Of a stretch of DNA of 64,000 nt, positions 55,165-63,352 are shown in pieces. Made by a program: the position numbers and the translations under genes. Positions within the stretch are counted from its first letter, which is position 1; each line of letters opens with the position of its first letter. The DNA is from Rhizobium sp. Leaf453 (GTDB lineage: Bacteria > Pseudomonadota > Alphaproteobacteria > Rhizobiales > Rhizobiaceae), in assembly GCF_001425605.1 (NCBI RefSeq), contig NZ_LMRG01000005.1:62001-126000 (forward strand), written 5' to 3'. A model generated the notes under the pieces. It ran no database searches and had not been told where the DNA came from. It saw only the letters and a list, made by a program, of their open reading frames with translations.

Positions 55165-55794
55165 ATGCCAAGACAAGAGAAGAATGACATCGAACTCCTA
55201 AAGACCTGGCCCCTTGCGCCCGCAGCCACGCTTGGATCCTCCGTGCGTGCAAAAGGCATTCTGCTGGAAATGCGAGCGCGCCTTCCGAAGTCTTCGCGAA
55301 AGTCGCTCGTTCTCGAAGCCGGTGAACTCGTGCTGGCAATGCCTGCCGCTGCAAAGGTCGAATTTCACGCGGCTGCAGGCATCGTCTCTGCCGGCATGAA
55401 GGATATCGAAAGCCTACCTGTCATCCCTCGCGAGATACAGGATATTCTTACGATCAAGCCAGGCGAGAGACACCGCTGGCTCGCTGACGGCCGGCTCCCC
55501 AGTGCGGGTACGCGCACGGTCCGGTTGGCAGGTCGCGCGAGGCAGATCACGTTTCACGTCTTTGATCCTCGCATGGTCGAGGATTTACTCGATCGGGGTG
55601 CGGTTGACGAATGGCGGGAAGACGACCTTGTGGCGGCGGCTGAAAACCGACGGCGGGCCGCTTATAAAGCCAAGCTGACCCGCTCGCTGAAGAAGGGGTC
55701 AGATTCCGCATCGTCAAGAAAGGCCGGGTTCGGCGAGGAAAGCACGAAACTGGCCGGTTGGAAGGAATTTGGACGCGACGGCTTTTTGCGGTGA
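55165..55794 (+). CDS. Conserved plasmid protein of unknown function
   Basis: 209 residues from ATG 55165 (an earlier ATG at 55045 lies inside the upstream gene). Blocks: TLGSSVRAKGILLEMRARLP, VIPREIQDILTIKPGERHRW, RTVRLAGRARQITFHVFDPR and MVEDLLDRGAVDEWREDDLV. The last has the feel of an initiator- or partner-type DNA-binding region, but that is inference. It follows the 109-residue gene on the same strand by 95 bases. Confidence 0.55.
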   Translation: MPRQEKNDIELLKTWPLAPAATLGSSVRAKGILLEMRARLPKSSRKSLVLEAGELVLAMPAAAKVEFHAAAGIVSAGMKDIESLPVIPREIQDILTIKPGERHRWLADGRLPSAGTRTVRLAGRARQITFHVFDPRMVEDLLDRGAVDEWREDDLVAAAENRRRAAYKAKLTRSLKKGSDSASSRKAGFGEESTKLAGWKEFGRDGFLR

Positions 55795-55885
55795 TCGTCC
55801 ATAATTACCCGGAGGCGTCTTTCCCGAAACGTGGGCGGTAAGACCATCCAGGCGGGCCATTGCTGATACGTACAGATCGTCCAAT

Positions 55886-56530
55886 TTAGAGGAGCAACGG
55901 CGTTTCCGCACTCACCTTTTTCCTGGCCCAGAGTTCGTCGGTTCGGTTCATGGCGATGAGGTCCGGTGGAAAAATCCGTTTCTGAAACGCGTAGGCTTCG
56001 TCGAAACTTCCATGTAGCCATAGATCGTATTCATGCGACTGGAGCAGGACCGGCATCCGGTTGTGAACGGGTTCGATCGCTTCGTTCGCATCGGTCATCA
56101 CGCCGCTATAGACAGGCCCCCATTCATCGCTGACCCGCCATAGTCCAGCCCATGCGAAGATCGGTTGATCCCGATGGGAAAACCACGTCCTCGTCATTTT
56201 CCCCTTTTCGCCTTCAGCTTCTGCGAAATGGGTGACCGGAATCAGACACCGCCATTGCGGTTTGCGCGCAAGCCCGATCCACATGCCCTTTGCCAGGTCG
56301 GCGATGTTGTTCACGGGCTTGGGCTTTGCCTCCGGCTTCATGGTCTTCAGCCGCAAAGGGAAGCCCCACGTCATCGACCTCAGCTCACGTACGCCGTCGT
56401 TCTCGATCACGACCATGCCCGGTGTTCCAGGATAAACCTCCTCGGCCGCGTTGGATGCCATCGGGTTCGGCACGCCGAAATACGCGGCGACTTCTGCGGC
56501 TGTTTTGCGAACGGTGTACAGGTTGCACAT
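55886..56530 (-). CDS. SRAP-family protein (YedK/HMCES-like)
   Basis: 214 residues, ATG 56530. It keeps the full SRAP active site: Cys2 (MCNLY), Asn74/75 in PVNNIADL, Glu104 in HFAEAEGEKG and His156 in VHNRMPVLL, comparable to YedK Cys2, Asn75, Glu105, His160. The N-terminal Cys forms a thiazolidine link with abasic sites in single-stranded DNA, protecting them. On a conjugative plasmid this could guard transferred single strands. It sits 28 bases after a catalytically dead paralogue. Confidence 0.85.
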   Translation of the reverse strand: MCNLYTVRKTAAEVAAYFGVPNPMASNAAEEVYPGTPGMVVIENDGVRELRSMTWGFPLRLKTMKPEAKPKPVNNIADLAKGMWIGLARKPQWRCLIPVTHFAEAEGEKGKMTRTWFSHRDQPIFAWAGLWRVSDEWGPVYSGVMTDANEAIEPVHNRMPVLLQSHEYDLWLHGSFDEAYAFQKRIFPPDLIAMNRTDELWARKKVSAETPLLL

Positions 56531-56558
56531 GCGGTTTCCTCGGATTGGCGCGGATCGA

Positions 56559-57212
56559 TTACAACATAGAACGGTTTGAGCGGCTTAGAATAGCTGTTCC
56601 CGGCGGGCTGCCGCTTTGCCAGCGGTCGCGAGTTTCGAGAACGTCAAAGTCTTCGGCGGGCAAAGGCTCGCGGAACTGGAACTTGATGACGTCCTGAATG
56701 TCACCGGTCAGCCAGTGTTCGTACTCGTTGGGCCTCAAAAGGACAGGCATGCGCTCGTTCAGCGACCGTACCTTTTCGTTTGCCTCGCCTGTCATGCCCG
56801 CGAACACGGCGCCGAACTCTGGCGTATTTCTGCAGAAACCAGCCCAGGCGACGAGCGGTTGCCGATGAAGGCTGAACCAGGTTCTGGTCTTTCCGCCTTT
56901 CGGCCCGTCAGGATTTGCGAAATGCGTCAGCGGGATCAGGCACCGATAGCGTGGATCGACGACCGTCTGCTCCCACATGACATTGGTCAGATCGGCGACA
57001 AGGCCAAGCCGGGTGGGCGGACCATCCCGTGACTTGCGCGGGAAACCCCACGGAACAGATTTGAGGACGCGCACGCCATTCTTCTTGAAGACGATGAGCC
57101 CTGGCATTCCCTCGATCGTTTCGCTCGGCACGTCTGTTGCCGATTGAACATCGACCGCGAATTCCGCGACAACCTCTTCAATGCTCCTGGTGATGGCGAA
57201 CAGACGGGACAT
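56559..57212 (-). CDS. SRAP paralogue lacking all four catalytic residues
   Basis: 217 residues, ATG 57212. Fold-level blocks match SRAP (EGMPGLIVFKKNGVRVLKSV, YRCLIPLTHFANPDG, TWFSLHRQPLVAWAGF), but the active-site positions are changed. Residue 2 is Ser (MSRLF), the Asn pair is Gly-Leu at 70-71, Glu is Asn100 and His is Asn152. So it cannot make the normal abasic-site adduct. It precedes the intact copy in what looks like one transcript with 57219 and the 42-residue gene, so it may be a regulatory or structural partner. Confidence 0.8.
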   Translation of the reverse strand: MSRLFAITRSIEEVVAEFAVDVQSATDVPSETIEGMPGLIVFKKNGVRVLKSVPWGFPRKSRDGPPTRLGLVADLTNVMWEQTVVDPRYRCLIPLTHFANPDGPKGGKTRTWFSLHRQPLVAWAGFCRNTPEFGAVFAGMTGEANEKVRSLNERMPVLLRPNEYEHWLTGDIQDVIKFQFREPLPAEDFDVLETRDRWQSGSPPGTAILSRSNRSML

Positions 57213-57218
57213 CTGTGA

Positions 57219-57536
57219 CTAACCTCGATCGACGTTGAGGCGACGAAGCCGGCCGATCTCCGCGGCCAGCATCAACATGCCGGCGCTGACGATGACGGCG
57301 ACGGTATCGCTGTGGTCGGCCGCCTCGGCCAGTGTTGGCATATCCACCATGAAGGCCGGCTCGACGGGAATGATCTCTCCACGGACCACGAGTTGCGCCC
57401 GCTTATTGGTGGCGGCCTCAATACCTTGCTCGATCAGCCGGCGCCGTTCCGTAAGCGTGACATCATGGATCGCGTTGGCCGCGGTCTCAAGCGCCGTGAT
57501 GATGTCCGTCGATACGGTTCCCTCGACTTCGCTCAA
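57219..57536 (-). CDS. Small plasmid protein with TTG start
   Basis: 105 residues. The start codon is TTG at 57536, overlapping the TGA of the upstream 42-residue gene as TTGA. Helical, with ETAANAIHDVTLTERRRLIE and a hydrophobic stretch VAVIVSAGMLMLAAEIGRL that may be one TM or a core helix. Unrecognised. First-listed neighbours downstream are the two SRAP genes. Confidence 0.55.
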   Translation of the reverse strand: MSEVEGTVSTDIITALETAANAIHDVTLTERRRLIEQGIEAATNKRAQLVVRGEIIPVEPAFMVDMPTLAEAADHSDTVAVIVSAGMLMLAAEIGRLRRLNVDRG

Positions 57537-57661
57537 TGGAAATTCCTCGATTTCACCCGCAAGGTATCAATATGAAGATCCGGAACATAGATGTCTCTTG
57601 TCTGGACTGTGATCCTCTGCCTGAGATCATCGATGACCCGAGTATTATAGGCGCGCGACAT
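57533..57661 (-). CDS. 42-residue basic small gene
   Basis: ATG 57661 with AGGAGG ten bases upstream, stop TGA at 57533. The product begins MSRAYNTRVIDDLRQRITVQ and is rich in Arg. Its stop overlaps the TTG start of the next gene by 4 nt, so it looks like a coupled leader gene of the SRAP operon. No family recognised; existence rests on the ribosome site and the overlap. Confidence 0.5.
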   Translation of the reverse strand: MSRAYNTRVIDDLRQRITVQTRDIYVPDLHIDTLRVKSRNFH

Positions 57662-57980
57662 CGTTCACAGGCCTCCTAGGCTCGCGTTGGGTGGGGCTTC
57701 ATGTCCCCCGAAAACGGCTGACGTTCCCGTTCTGTTCCGATCAAGTGGAAGAGTCAAGGCGGCGAGATTTGGGTTTTTCTGATCGCAGGAGGCCATTGGG
57801 CGGAAAATCGAAATGAATCAGGAATCGAAGCGCCTCGACCAGATGGCTGGTTCGATCGACTTTTTAAAAGGCTGCGGAGACTTGGCCGGAGATTTACAGA
57901 TTGAGCGGGAGGCAGCGAAGCCACCAGTTCCAAACGCTGGTACCGTGTATTCGCCCAGTGTAGTATCTCACCTCGGCAAT

Positions 57981-58283
57981 TTAATACGGCGAACGACAGG
58001 CAACACGTTGACCGGAGGGACTGGCGTAGGAGTTGTCTGTCGCGTGATAGGATCGATAACGTGTTGCGCACCAGCGGATGTGAAGAATGTCTTCCGGAGA
58101 CAGTATCGACGTATCACCTTGCACCGAATTAGCAGGAGCGCCGGCGAAGGCCACAGCACCGTTCGCGCCGGAAGCAGGAGCGCGACCTTCCATGATGTGA
58201 AATGCGCTTACAGGCGTCACCGTTGATCCCAGCATCAGACCGGTCAATACAAGTGAGGCGAAGAGCGTTAGTTTCTGCGGCAT
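57981..58283 (-). CDS. Exported BA14K-like protein
   Basis: 100 residues from ATG 58283. Signal peptide LTLFASLVLTGLMLGSTVTPVSA. The C-terminus carries the BA14K pattern: HIRWCATRYRSYHATDNSYA, then a final Cys (GQRVACRSPY). BA14K proteins in Brucella and rhizobia are small exported lectin- or immunoreactive-type proteins. A frame extending upstream to 58757 is not translated as one protein. Confidence 0.75.
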   Translation of the reverse strand: MPQKLTLFASLVLTGLMLGSTVTPVSAFHIMEGRAPASGANGAVAFAGAPANSVQGDTSILSPEDILHIRWCATRYRSYHATDNSYASPSGQRVACRSPY

Positions 58284-58561
58284 GGTATGTCCGATCATCT
58301 GTCTGACCTGAAAACGAAAGCGTTTCGGAATTTGTTCCAAGATGTCCTGGCGCCCACAGCTCCCCGAGAGTCTATAGCCAAAGATCGTCACCAGCGTGAG
58401 ACGTGATCGCCGACACGACCGAGGGGCAAAGACATATTGAAATACCTTATTTAAATTGCCGGCGATCAAGCCTACCGTCAGGCTGTCTACCTCATACCAG
58501 AACAGGCGACGACGACCACTGAGGCGACAAGCGCGCTCGAAGATCCAATGCAGGTGAAGCC

Positions 58562-58774
58562 GTGTCCCGTCTAAACCATTCCCGTCAGATTCTGGTTGTC
58601 GAAGATCAGCCCATGATAGCGATGGACTTCGAACATGCCCTGGACCAAGCGGGGTTTTCAACCAAGCTTCAGTTCTCGAACACCGGCGCGCTGACTTGGC
58701 TTTACACACATAAGCTAGATTTGGCGATCCTCGATATCGGGTTGCGGGAAGGGTCAAGCGACCGGGCTAACTGA
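58562..58774 (+). pseudogene. Truncated response-regulator receiver
   Basis: 70 residues starting with GTG 58562. ILVVEDQPMIAMDFEHALDQ and LAILDIGLREGS are the first half of a CheY-like receiver with the acidic pair and the phospho-acceptor Asp. The Thr/Lys part is missing, so the gene is truncated at 58774. Confidence 0.65.
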
Positions 58775-58843
58775 TCGGCAAAGCCGTCCCATTGAAAATG
58801 CGCTTCATCATCACGACTTCAGTTCAGAGATCGGAGCCCCACC

Positions 58844-59215
58844 ATGCTGTATGTCATCGTCGCCATGTCCATCATCGTTTGCACGTTTTTCGTGGGGCGC
58901 TTTTTCGCGGCGAAAACCCGGCTGGTCGAGCAGGCGATCGAGGCAGCAATTGCTCGCAAGCTGTCGATGTCGCCAATGGCCGTTGAGCTTGGACATCTGA
59001 AGGAACAGAACTGCGTCATGCGCAACTTGTTGATTGACATGCTTGAGAATGAGGGGTCGGTCACGCCTCCCGCAACGAAAACGCCTGCTGAGCACGATCG
59101 TGCCGTTAAAGCCAGAATTCGGCGACGGCGCGAGATTTTCGGTGAGGCGGTGTTCCTTCTTCAGCAATCGGGCCATCCCAAAAGCAAGATCCAAGACCTC
59201 AAGATCAACGGATAA
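58844..59215 (+). CDS. Small membrane-anchored hypothetical protein
   Basis: 123 residues, ATG 58844. One N-terminal TM helix (LYVIVAMSIIVCTFFVGRFF), then a helical, charged domain with KTPAEHDRAVKARIRRRREI. It converges on traA. In Ti-type plasmids traF/traB would follow traA here; instead this unrelated gene does. No family recognised. Confidence 0.6.
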   Translation: MLYVIVAMSIIVCTFFVGRFFAAKTRLVEQAIEAAIARKLSMSPMAVELGHLKEQNCVMRNLLIDMLENEGSVTPPATKTPAEHDRAVKARIRRRREIFGEAVFLLQQSGHPKSKIQDLKING

Positions 59216-59279
59216 AGGTGTGACGGATTTCTTCGAAAGGTCGTCATATATTTCACGTCTCATCCATTGCTGGCCGGCA

Positions 59280-59296
59280 CGGGGTTCAAGACCCCG
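59280..59296. terminator. Hairpin between convergent genes
   Basis: CGGGG-TTCAAGA-CCCCG at 59280-59296, between the convergent ends of the small membrane-protein gene and traA. Short, strong GC stem without a U-run; a possible bidirectional end. Confidence 0.4.
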
Positions 59297-59347
59297 GACC
59301 TAGCGCCCCGGTCCCTCAAGATGGCGGTCGGCAGGGCGAGCAATAGT

Positions 59348-62300
59348 TTACATCCCCAATCCCAACCCCTTGTTGAGGCTCCGCTTCAACTCGTATTGGC
59401 GCGACAGCTCAGCCCGCTGCGCCCGGTCGGCAATGCGGGCAACATCTTTGATCCGATCAAGCGTACCTGCAACCTCCGGCCCAAGCCGCAGGTTTTCCTG
59501 TTTCGCCCCCCGGAGATCGGCACTGCCAAAGCGCTGTTCGAGTGCATTGACCACCTTCCTGGCTTCCTCGAGCGCATGCTTTCCGTCCGGTGTCCCCGAT
59601 ATCTGCTCGAGGAATATCGGCTTTTCGCCCTGGGGTAGGCCATCAAGCTGCTTCAGAAGGGCCTCGCTGCGCGGTGTCAGGCCCGGCACCTCGACGACAT
59701 CCCGCTTCTCGCGGTTCCAGGCTTCAAAATGACGCTCCGCCTCCAGGCGCCGCTCCCAGGTCCGACCAGCTGATGCAACGTGATTGCTGAGCGCCTTGGC
59801 GTAATGGCGCGCGGCTTTGCGTTCCTTGTTCTCGCCCAGCAGCCCGGATTTGCCACGCAATTCCCCGAACTGCTCCGGACGCTCGGCAACCGATTTCCCC
59901 AGCGCGTGCCCCTCCATGCCCTTGTCGACGGTGGCAACGCTGAGCTTGGCGGCAACACCATCCGGATCGGCGTAGACATTGCGACCAATGGAACGCACCA
60001 CCTCCATGGCCCTCTCAAGATCCGGCAGCGCTTTCTCACGGGCCACATCCTCTACGCTGCGGGAGTGTTTCGTCAGCGCCGGCACAAGCGGCTCGACCTT
60101 TTCGCCCGGCATCTCGACACCGTGCCCACTCCGCTGCGCCTCGGCTGTGGCTGATGGCTGACGAGCGGCCTGCGAGCGAACGCGCTCATCGTTAGCGCTG
60201 TCGTGGGCCGCAGGCCGCTCGTCAGCCCGACCAGGCGAGAGGCCAACGGCAATCTCGCTGCGGACACCGAACTCCTCCGCAAGCCCCCGCCGCTCGGCAA
60301 AGGCACGGGTATAATCGAGCGTTGTTTCCTTCGCCCCCGATCGGTCCATGCTGGCGCTGAGCCCCTTCATATCCTTCAACTCGTCGCGGCCGGCATAGAG
60401 CTTCACGCTGTCACGATGGCGCGTCATCGCCACATAGGTCAGATGCCGATCCATGGTGCCGGACGCCATGACGAAGGCGCGATCGACCGTCGCCCCCTGC
60501 GATTTATGAATGGTCGTCGCGTAGCCGTGGTCAAAGGCTTGGTAACTATTGACCGGTATGGATACGGCACGGGCATTGTTCTGTCCTGCGCCGTCGAGAC
60601 GTATTTGTAGTGCATCCGGCTCGACGGCCTCAACCGTTCCCAGCATGCCGTTTTTTACGCCGAGGTCGCGATTGTTTTCCAGCAACACGATCCGGTCGCC
60701 TGGCGCGAAGGACCGCTTGCCGTCATTGGTCTGATAGACGATTTCACGGCCAAGCTCACTCTGCTCTTGCTCCCCTCGTGCCAGCCTGCCGCTGTCCTGA
60801 AGCAATACCCGGATGTCGGCATTGATCGCCCGGACATCGACCCGACGATGCGCCAATGCAATCCGGGATCCTGAGGGACGCTCCTCCAGATCAGAGAGAT
60901 AATCGCGGACCAGACCTGCTCGCGCCTCATCCCGGTTGTCCGAGAAGTTTAAAGCACCCCGATCGGCATAGGCGGCAAGACCCTCGCCCGTGCGATGCGT
61001 GGCAAACGCAATCGACGCCTCCCGCTGCCAGCCCTCGCTCTGCCGGCGGATCTCGGAAAGCTCGACCGCACCGACGCGCTCGGCAATCGCCCGAAACGGA
61101 GATCCTGCCCCGATCGCCTGAAGCTGCTCGTGATCGCCGACCAAAACCAGCTTGGCGCCACGCGCCTCGGCCTCGATTACGAACCGGGCGAGCTGCCGGC
61201 TTCCGACCATGCCGGCCTCGTCGATGACGAGAACATCGCCCCTACCGAGTTGCCCCCTCCCCGATTGCCAACCATAATCCCAGGACGCCAAGGTGCGCGA
61301 AGCGATACCTGAGGACTCTTCAAGTCCTTCCGCCGCCTTGCCCGCAAGTGCCGCACCATGAACCCGATACCCGTGCCGCTCCCAGGCATAACGCGCAGCC
61401 GCAAGCATGGTGGACTTGCCAGCGCCGGCAAAGCCGATCACGGTTGCCACCTGCTCGGGACCCGTGATGTGACGAACGGCCACGCGCTGCTCCTGGCTCA
61501 AACCGGATCGCTCGATCGCCCGCTCCCGATCGGCGAGCAGCATGTCGCCGCGTTCCACTTTCCCAGACAGTGAGGCAGCCAGTCTTGCCCGGATCGCATC
61601 GTCCTGTCGGCTCACTGCTTGATCGACATGATGTCGATGAACGCCATGGTTGGAGGACTGTCCCATCCGGCCGGCACTCGCGGCCATGGCGTGCTCGATC
61701 TCCAGCATCTCCCGCGTCGAGTATCGCGCCAATTCGCCATTCTGCTCCGGCTGCAACTCGACCAAAGCCGGCGATGCCATGACCGCCGCAAAAGCATTCT
61801 GGAAACCCTGGCTGTCGTCGATGTAGCGATGCAGCGCCCGCGCAACATCATGCCGGTCGAACACGCTCTTCTCGCTGGTCAGGATCGATAGCACCTGCTC
61901 CGGCTTTTCCCGGATCAGTTCCGCGTTACGGCGTGCCGCCTTCTCGTCGATCCGCGTCCGCGACACCTCCAGCCCACGCCGATCCATCTGCGAGGCAAAG
62001 ACACCCATATGCTCGGTCGGCTCAACCTCCAGCCCGCGTTCTTGATGCGAGCGGTGATCAATCCGGACATCGAGCCCCGCCCGCACCAGCTGACGGTTGG
62101 CGTGGTTCTCCCAGGCCTGCCGGATATCCCGCACCTGCATGTGCGACGTCGGCTGATTATGATTCAGCAGCCACTTGTTCTCCCGCTCGATCAGCGTCTT
62201 CTCACCAAGCCCTTCCGGACCGACCGTCCGGGTCGTCATCAGCACATGGGCATGGAAGTTGCGGACATCGCCTTGCGTGTGGGGCTGGTGAATGGCGAAG

Positions 62301-62665
62301 TCCACAGCGGCGCCATAACGGTTCGCGAGATCACGAGCAAAGTCTCGCGTCAGTTCCAGCCTCTGCTCTCCACTCAGCTCATGCGGAAGGGCGATCTCGA
62401 ACTCCCGGGCCACCCGCGCATCCCGACGTTTCTCGGCATGGTCAACCGCGTTCCACAGGCGAGACCGATCAAGCGCCCAATCCGCTTCCACACCGTCGGG
62501 AAGAACGATCTCGGCATGCTCTACGCCCTTCTTGCGGGTGAAGTCGTGCACCAGGCCGTCGCGCTCATTCAGCATCATCGTTGCAGTCCGATAGGCGGCA
62601 GCGGCCACGGCGCTACGGCCGCCGCTGCGGGCTATCGGCTTCATGCTGCAATGGTAGATCGCCAA
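59348..62665 (-). CDS. traA: Ti-type conjugative relaxase/helicase TraA
   Basis: 1105 residues when started at TTG 62665, which yields the family N-terminus (MAIYHCSMKPIARSGGRSAV); ATG codons further upstream lie in or beyond oriT. The N-terminal relaxase (MOBQ type) shows the Tyr of AAAAYRTATMM and the metal-binding motif NFHAHVLMTTR (about 138). The middle is a RecD-like SF1 helicase: Walker A GFAGAGKST (about 412), LVIDEAGMVGSRQL, LVGDHEQLQAIGAG and TTIHKSQGATVDRAF. The C-terminal 300 residues are family-specific. TraA nicks oriT and unwinds the plasmid strand for transfer. No traF/traB/traH follow it here. Confidence 0.95.
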   Translation of the reverse strand: MAIYHCSMKPIARSGGRSAVAAAAYRTATMMLNERDGLVHDFTRKKGVEHAEIVLPDGVEADWALDRSRLWNAVDHAEKRRDARVAREFEIALPHELSGEQRLELTRDFARDLANRYGAAVDFAIHQPHTQGDVRNFHAHVLMTTRTVGPEGLGEKTLIERENKWLLNHNQPTSHMQVRDIRQAWENHANRQLVRAGLDVRIDHRSHQERGLEVEPTEHMGVFASQMDRRGLEVSRTRIDEKAARRNAELIREKPEQVLSILTSEKSVFDRHDVARALHRYIDDSQGFQNAFAAVMASPALVELQPEQNGELARYSTREMLEIEHAMAASAGRMGQSSNHGVHRHHVDQAVSRQDDAIRARLAASLSGKVERGDMLLADRERAIERSGLSQEQRVAVRHITGPEQVATVIGFAGAGKSTMLAAARYAWERHGYRVHGAALAGKAAEGLEESSGIASRTLASWDYGWQSGRGQLGRGDVLVIDEAGMVGSRQLARFVIEAEARGAKLVLVGDHEQLQAIGAGSPFRAIAERVGAVELSEIRRQSEGWQREASIAFATHRTGEGLAAYADRGALNFSDNRDEARAGLVRDYLSDLEERPSGSRIALAHRRVDVRAINADIRVLLQDSGRLARGEQEQSELGREIVYQTNDGKRSFAPGDRIVLLENNRDLGVKNGMLGTVEAVEPDALQIRLDGAGQNNARAVSIPVNSYQAFDHGYATTIHKSQGATVDRAFVMASGTMDRHLTYVAMTRHRDSVKLYAGRDELKDMKGLSASMDRSGAKETTLDYTRAFAERRGLAEEFGVRSEIAVGLSPGRADERPAAHDSANDERVRSQAARQPSATAEAQRSGHGVEMPGEKVEPLVPALTKHSRSVEDVAREKALPDLERAMEVVRSIGRNVYADPDGVAAKLSVATVDKGMEGHALGKSVAERPEQFGELRGKSGLLGENKERKAARHYAKALSNHVASAGRTWERRLEAERHFEAWNREKRDVVEVPGLTPRSEALLKQLDGLPQGEKPIFLEQISGTPDGKHALEEARKVVNALEQRFGSADLRGAKQENLRLGPEVAGTLDRIKDVARIADRAQRAELSRQYELKRSLNKGLGLGM

Positions 62666-62703
62666 ACGCGGTTTGCCCTTCCCGATATGCAGATCGGCGA
62701 CTT

Positions 62704-62734
62704 GAGTTGCGCAGCAACTCGTAAGTGCGCCCTT
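62704..62734 (-). other. oriT: Origin of transfer (oriT) with nic site
   Basis: Inverted repeat GAGTTGC-GCA-GCAACTC at 62704-62720 directly followed by GTAAGTGCGCCCTT (62721-62734). GTAAGTGCG/CCCT is the nic-region consensus of RSF1010/Ti-type (MOBQ) origins, with cleavage expected between 62729 and 62730. It lies within the leader of traA, divergent from traD, the layout seen in Ti-type plasmids. Confidence 0.85.
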
Positions 62735-62782
62735 GGAACTCCTTTCGCTTCGCTCTCTCCGTAAGGGATTGCGCCAGGCGTA

Positions 62783-62806
62783 ACCATTGTAGGATCCTAC
62801 AATGGT
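62783..62806. promoter_or_regulatory. 24-bp perfect palindrome, lux-box-like
   Basis: Half-site ACCATTGTAGGA and its exact mirror TCCTACAATGGT. The core TGTAGGATCCTACA is close to the lux box of LuxR proteins (ACCTGTAGGATCGTACAGGT). It lies between oriT and traD, where Ti plasmids carry a tra box for TraR. A LuxR-family regulator is the likely ligand; none is encoded in the window. Confidence 0.6.
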
Positions 62807-63052
62807 ACCGGTGCTGCGTTGTCCTGTAGTCTTGGGACGAACGAGGACGCGTCCATGAAACAAGCACGTCGCGCATCACTGGCGTTGATGATGGACGGCC
62901 ATAATGCCTCTCCGCAGATCGTCGTTGGTCTCCTGCAGAGATTGCCAACGACGGGACGGCCAGTGTCAAACCGGCGGGCCGCGGCCAACCCGAAAACAAT
63001 CCTCGTCCGTCTCACGACGACCTCGGCGGGTGCTAGAATTAGAGGGATAAAG

Positions 63053-63352
63053 ATGGCGCGCAAAACGATCGAACAGCGCATCTTGGAACTGGAAGAACGC
63101 AAGAAGACGCTCAAGGCGCGGTTGGGAAAGCAGGAGCGTGCCCAGGACACCCGCCGCAAGGTTTTGCTCGGCGCTCTTGTGCTGTATCGGCTGGAGAATT
63201 CCAACGACGCAGACTTCACCCGGCGTCTCGGCGACTGGCTGCGCAGGGAGCTGCCGGGTTTCCTCACGCGCGATGGCGACAAGGCCCTGTTCGACGACAT
63301 CCTCCTGCCGGCGTCATCGCCTGAAGGGTCCACCCACGGAAATCCGGAATGA
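63053..63352 (+). CDS. traD: Conjugal transfer protein TraD-like
   Basis: 99 residues from ATG 63053 with GAGGG seven bases upstream; the frame is open further upstream to 62819 but is not needed for the family match. Pattern of small TraC/TraD accessory proteins: TIEQRILELEERKKTLKARL, then AQDTRRKVLLGALVLYRLEN and GDKALFDDILLP. These small basic proteins assist the relaxosome in Ti-type transfer. No separate traC is seen. Its stop overlaps traG by 4 nt. Confidence 0.75.
   Translation: MARKTIEQRILELEERKKTLKARLGKQERAQDTRRKVLLGALVLYRLENSNDADFTRRLGDWLRRELPGFLTRDGDKALFDDILLPASSPEGSTHGNPE

Noticed and set aside
57813-58226. 137-residue plus-strand frame
   Set aside because: Lies opposite the BA14K gene and has no motif.
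58811-59263. 150-residue minus-strand frame
   Set aside because: Opposite strand of the small membrane-protein gene, without motif or ribosome site.
62783-62806. Calling the palindrome a classic tra box
   Set aside because: Core sequence differs from ATGTGCAGATCTGCACAT; it is nearer to a lux box.
62855-63052. Upstream extension of the traD frame as a longer TraC/TraD protein
   Set aside because: Family match and ribosome site both begin at ATG 63053; the extension contains the promoter region.
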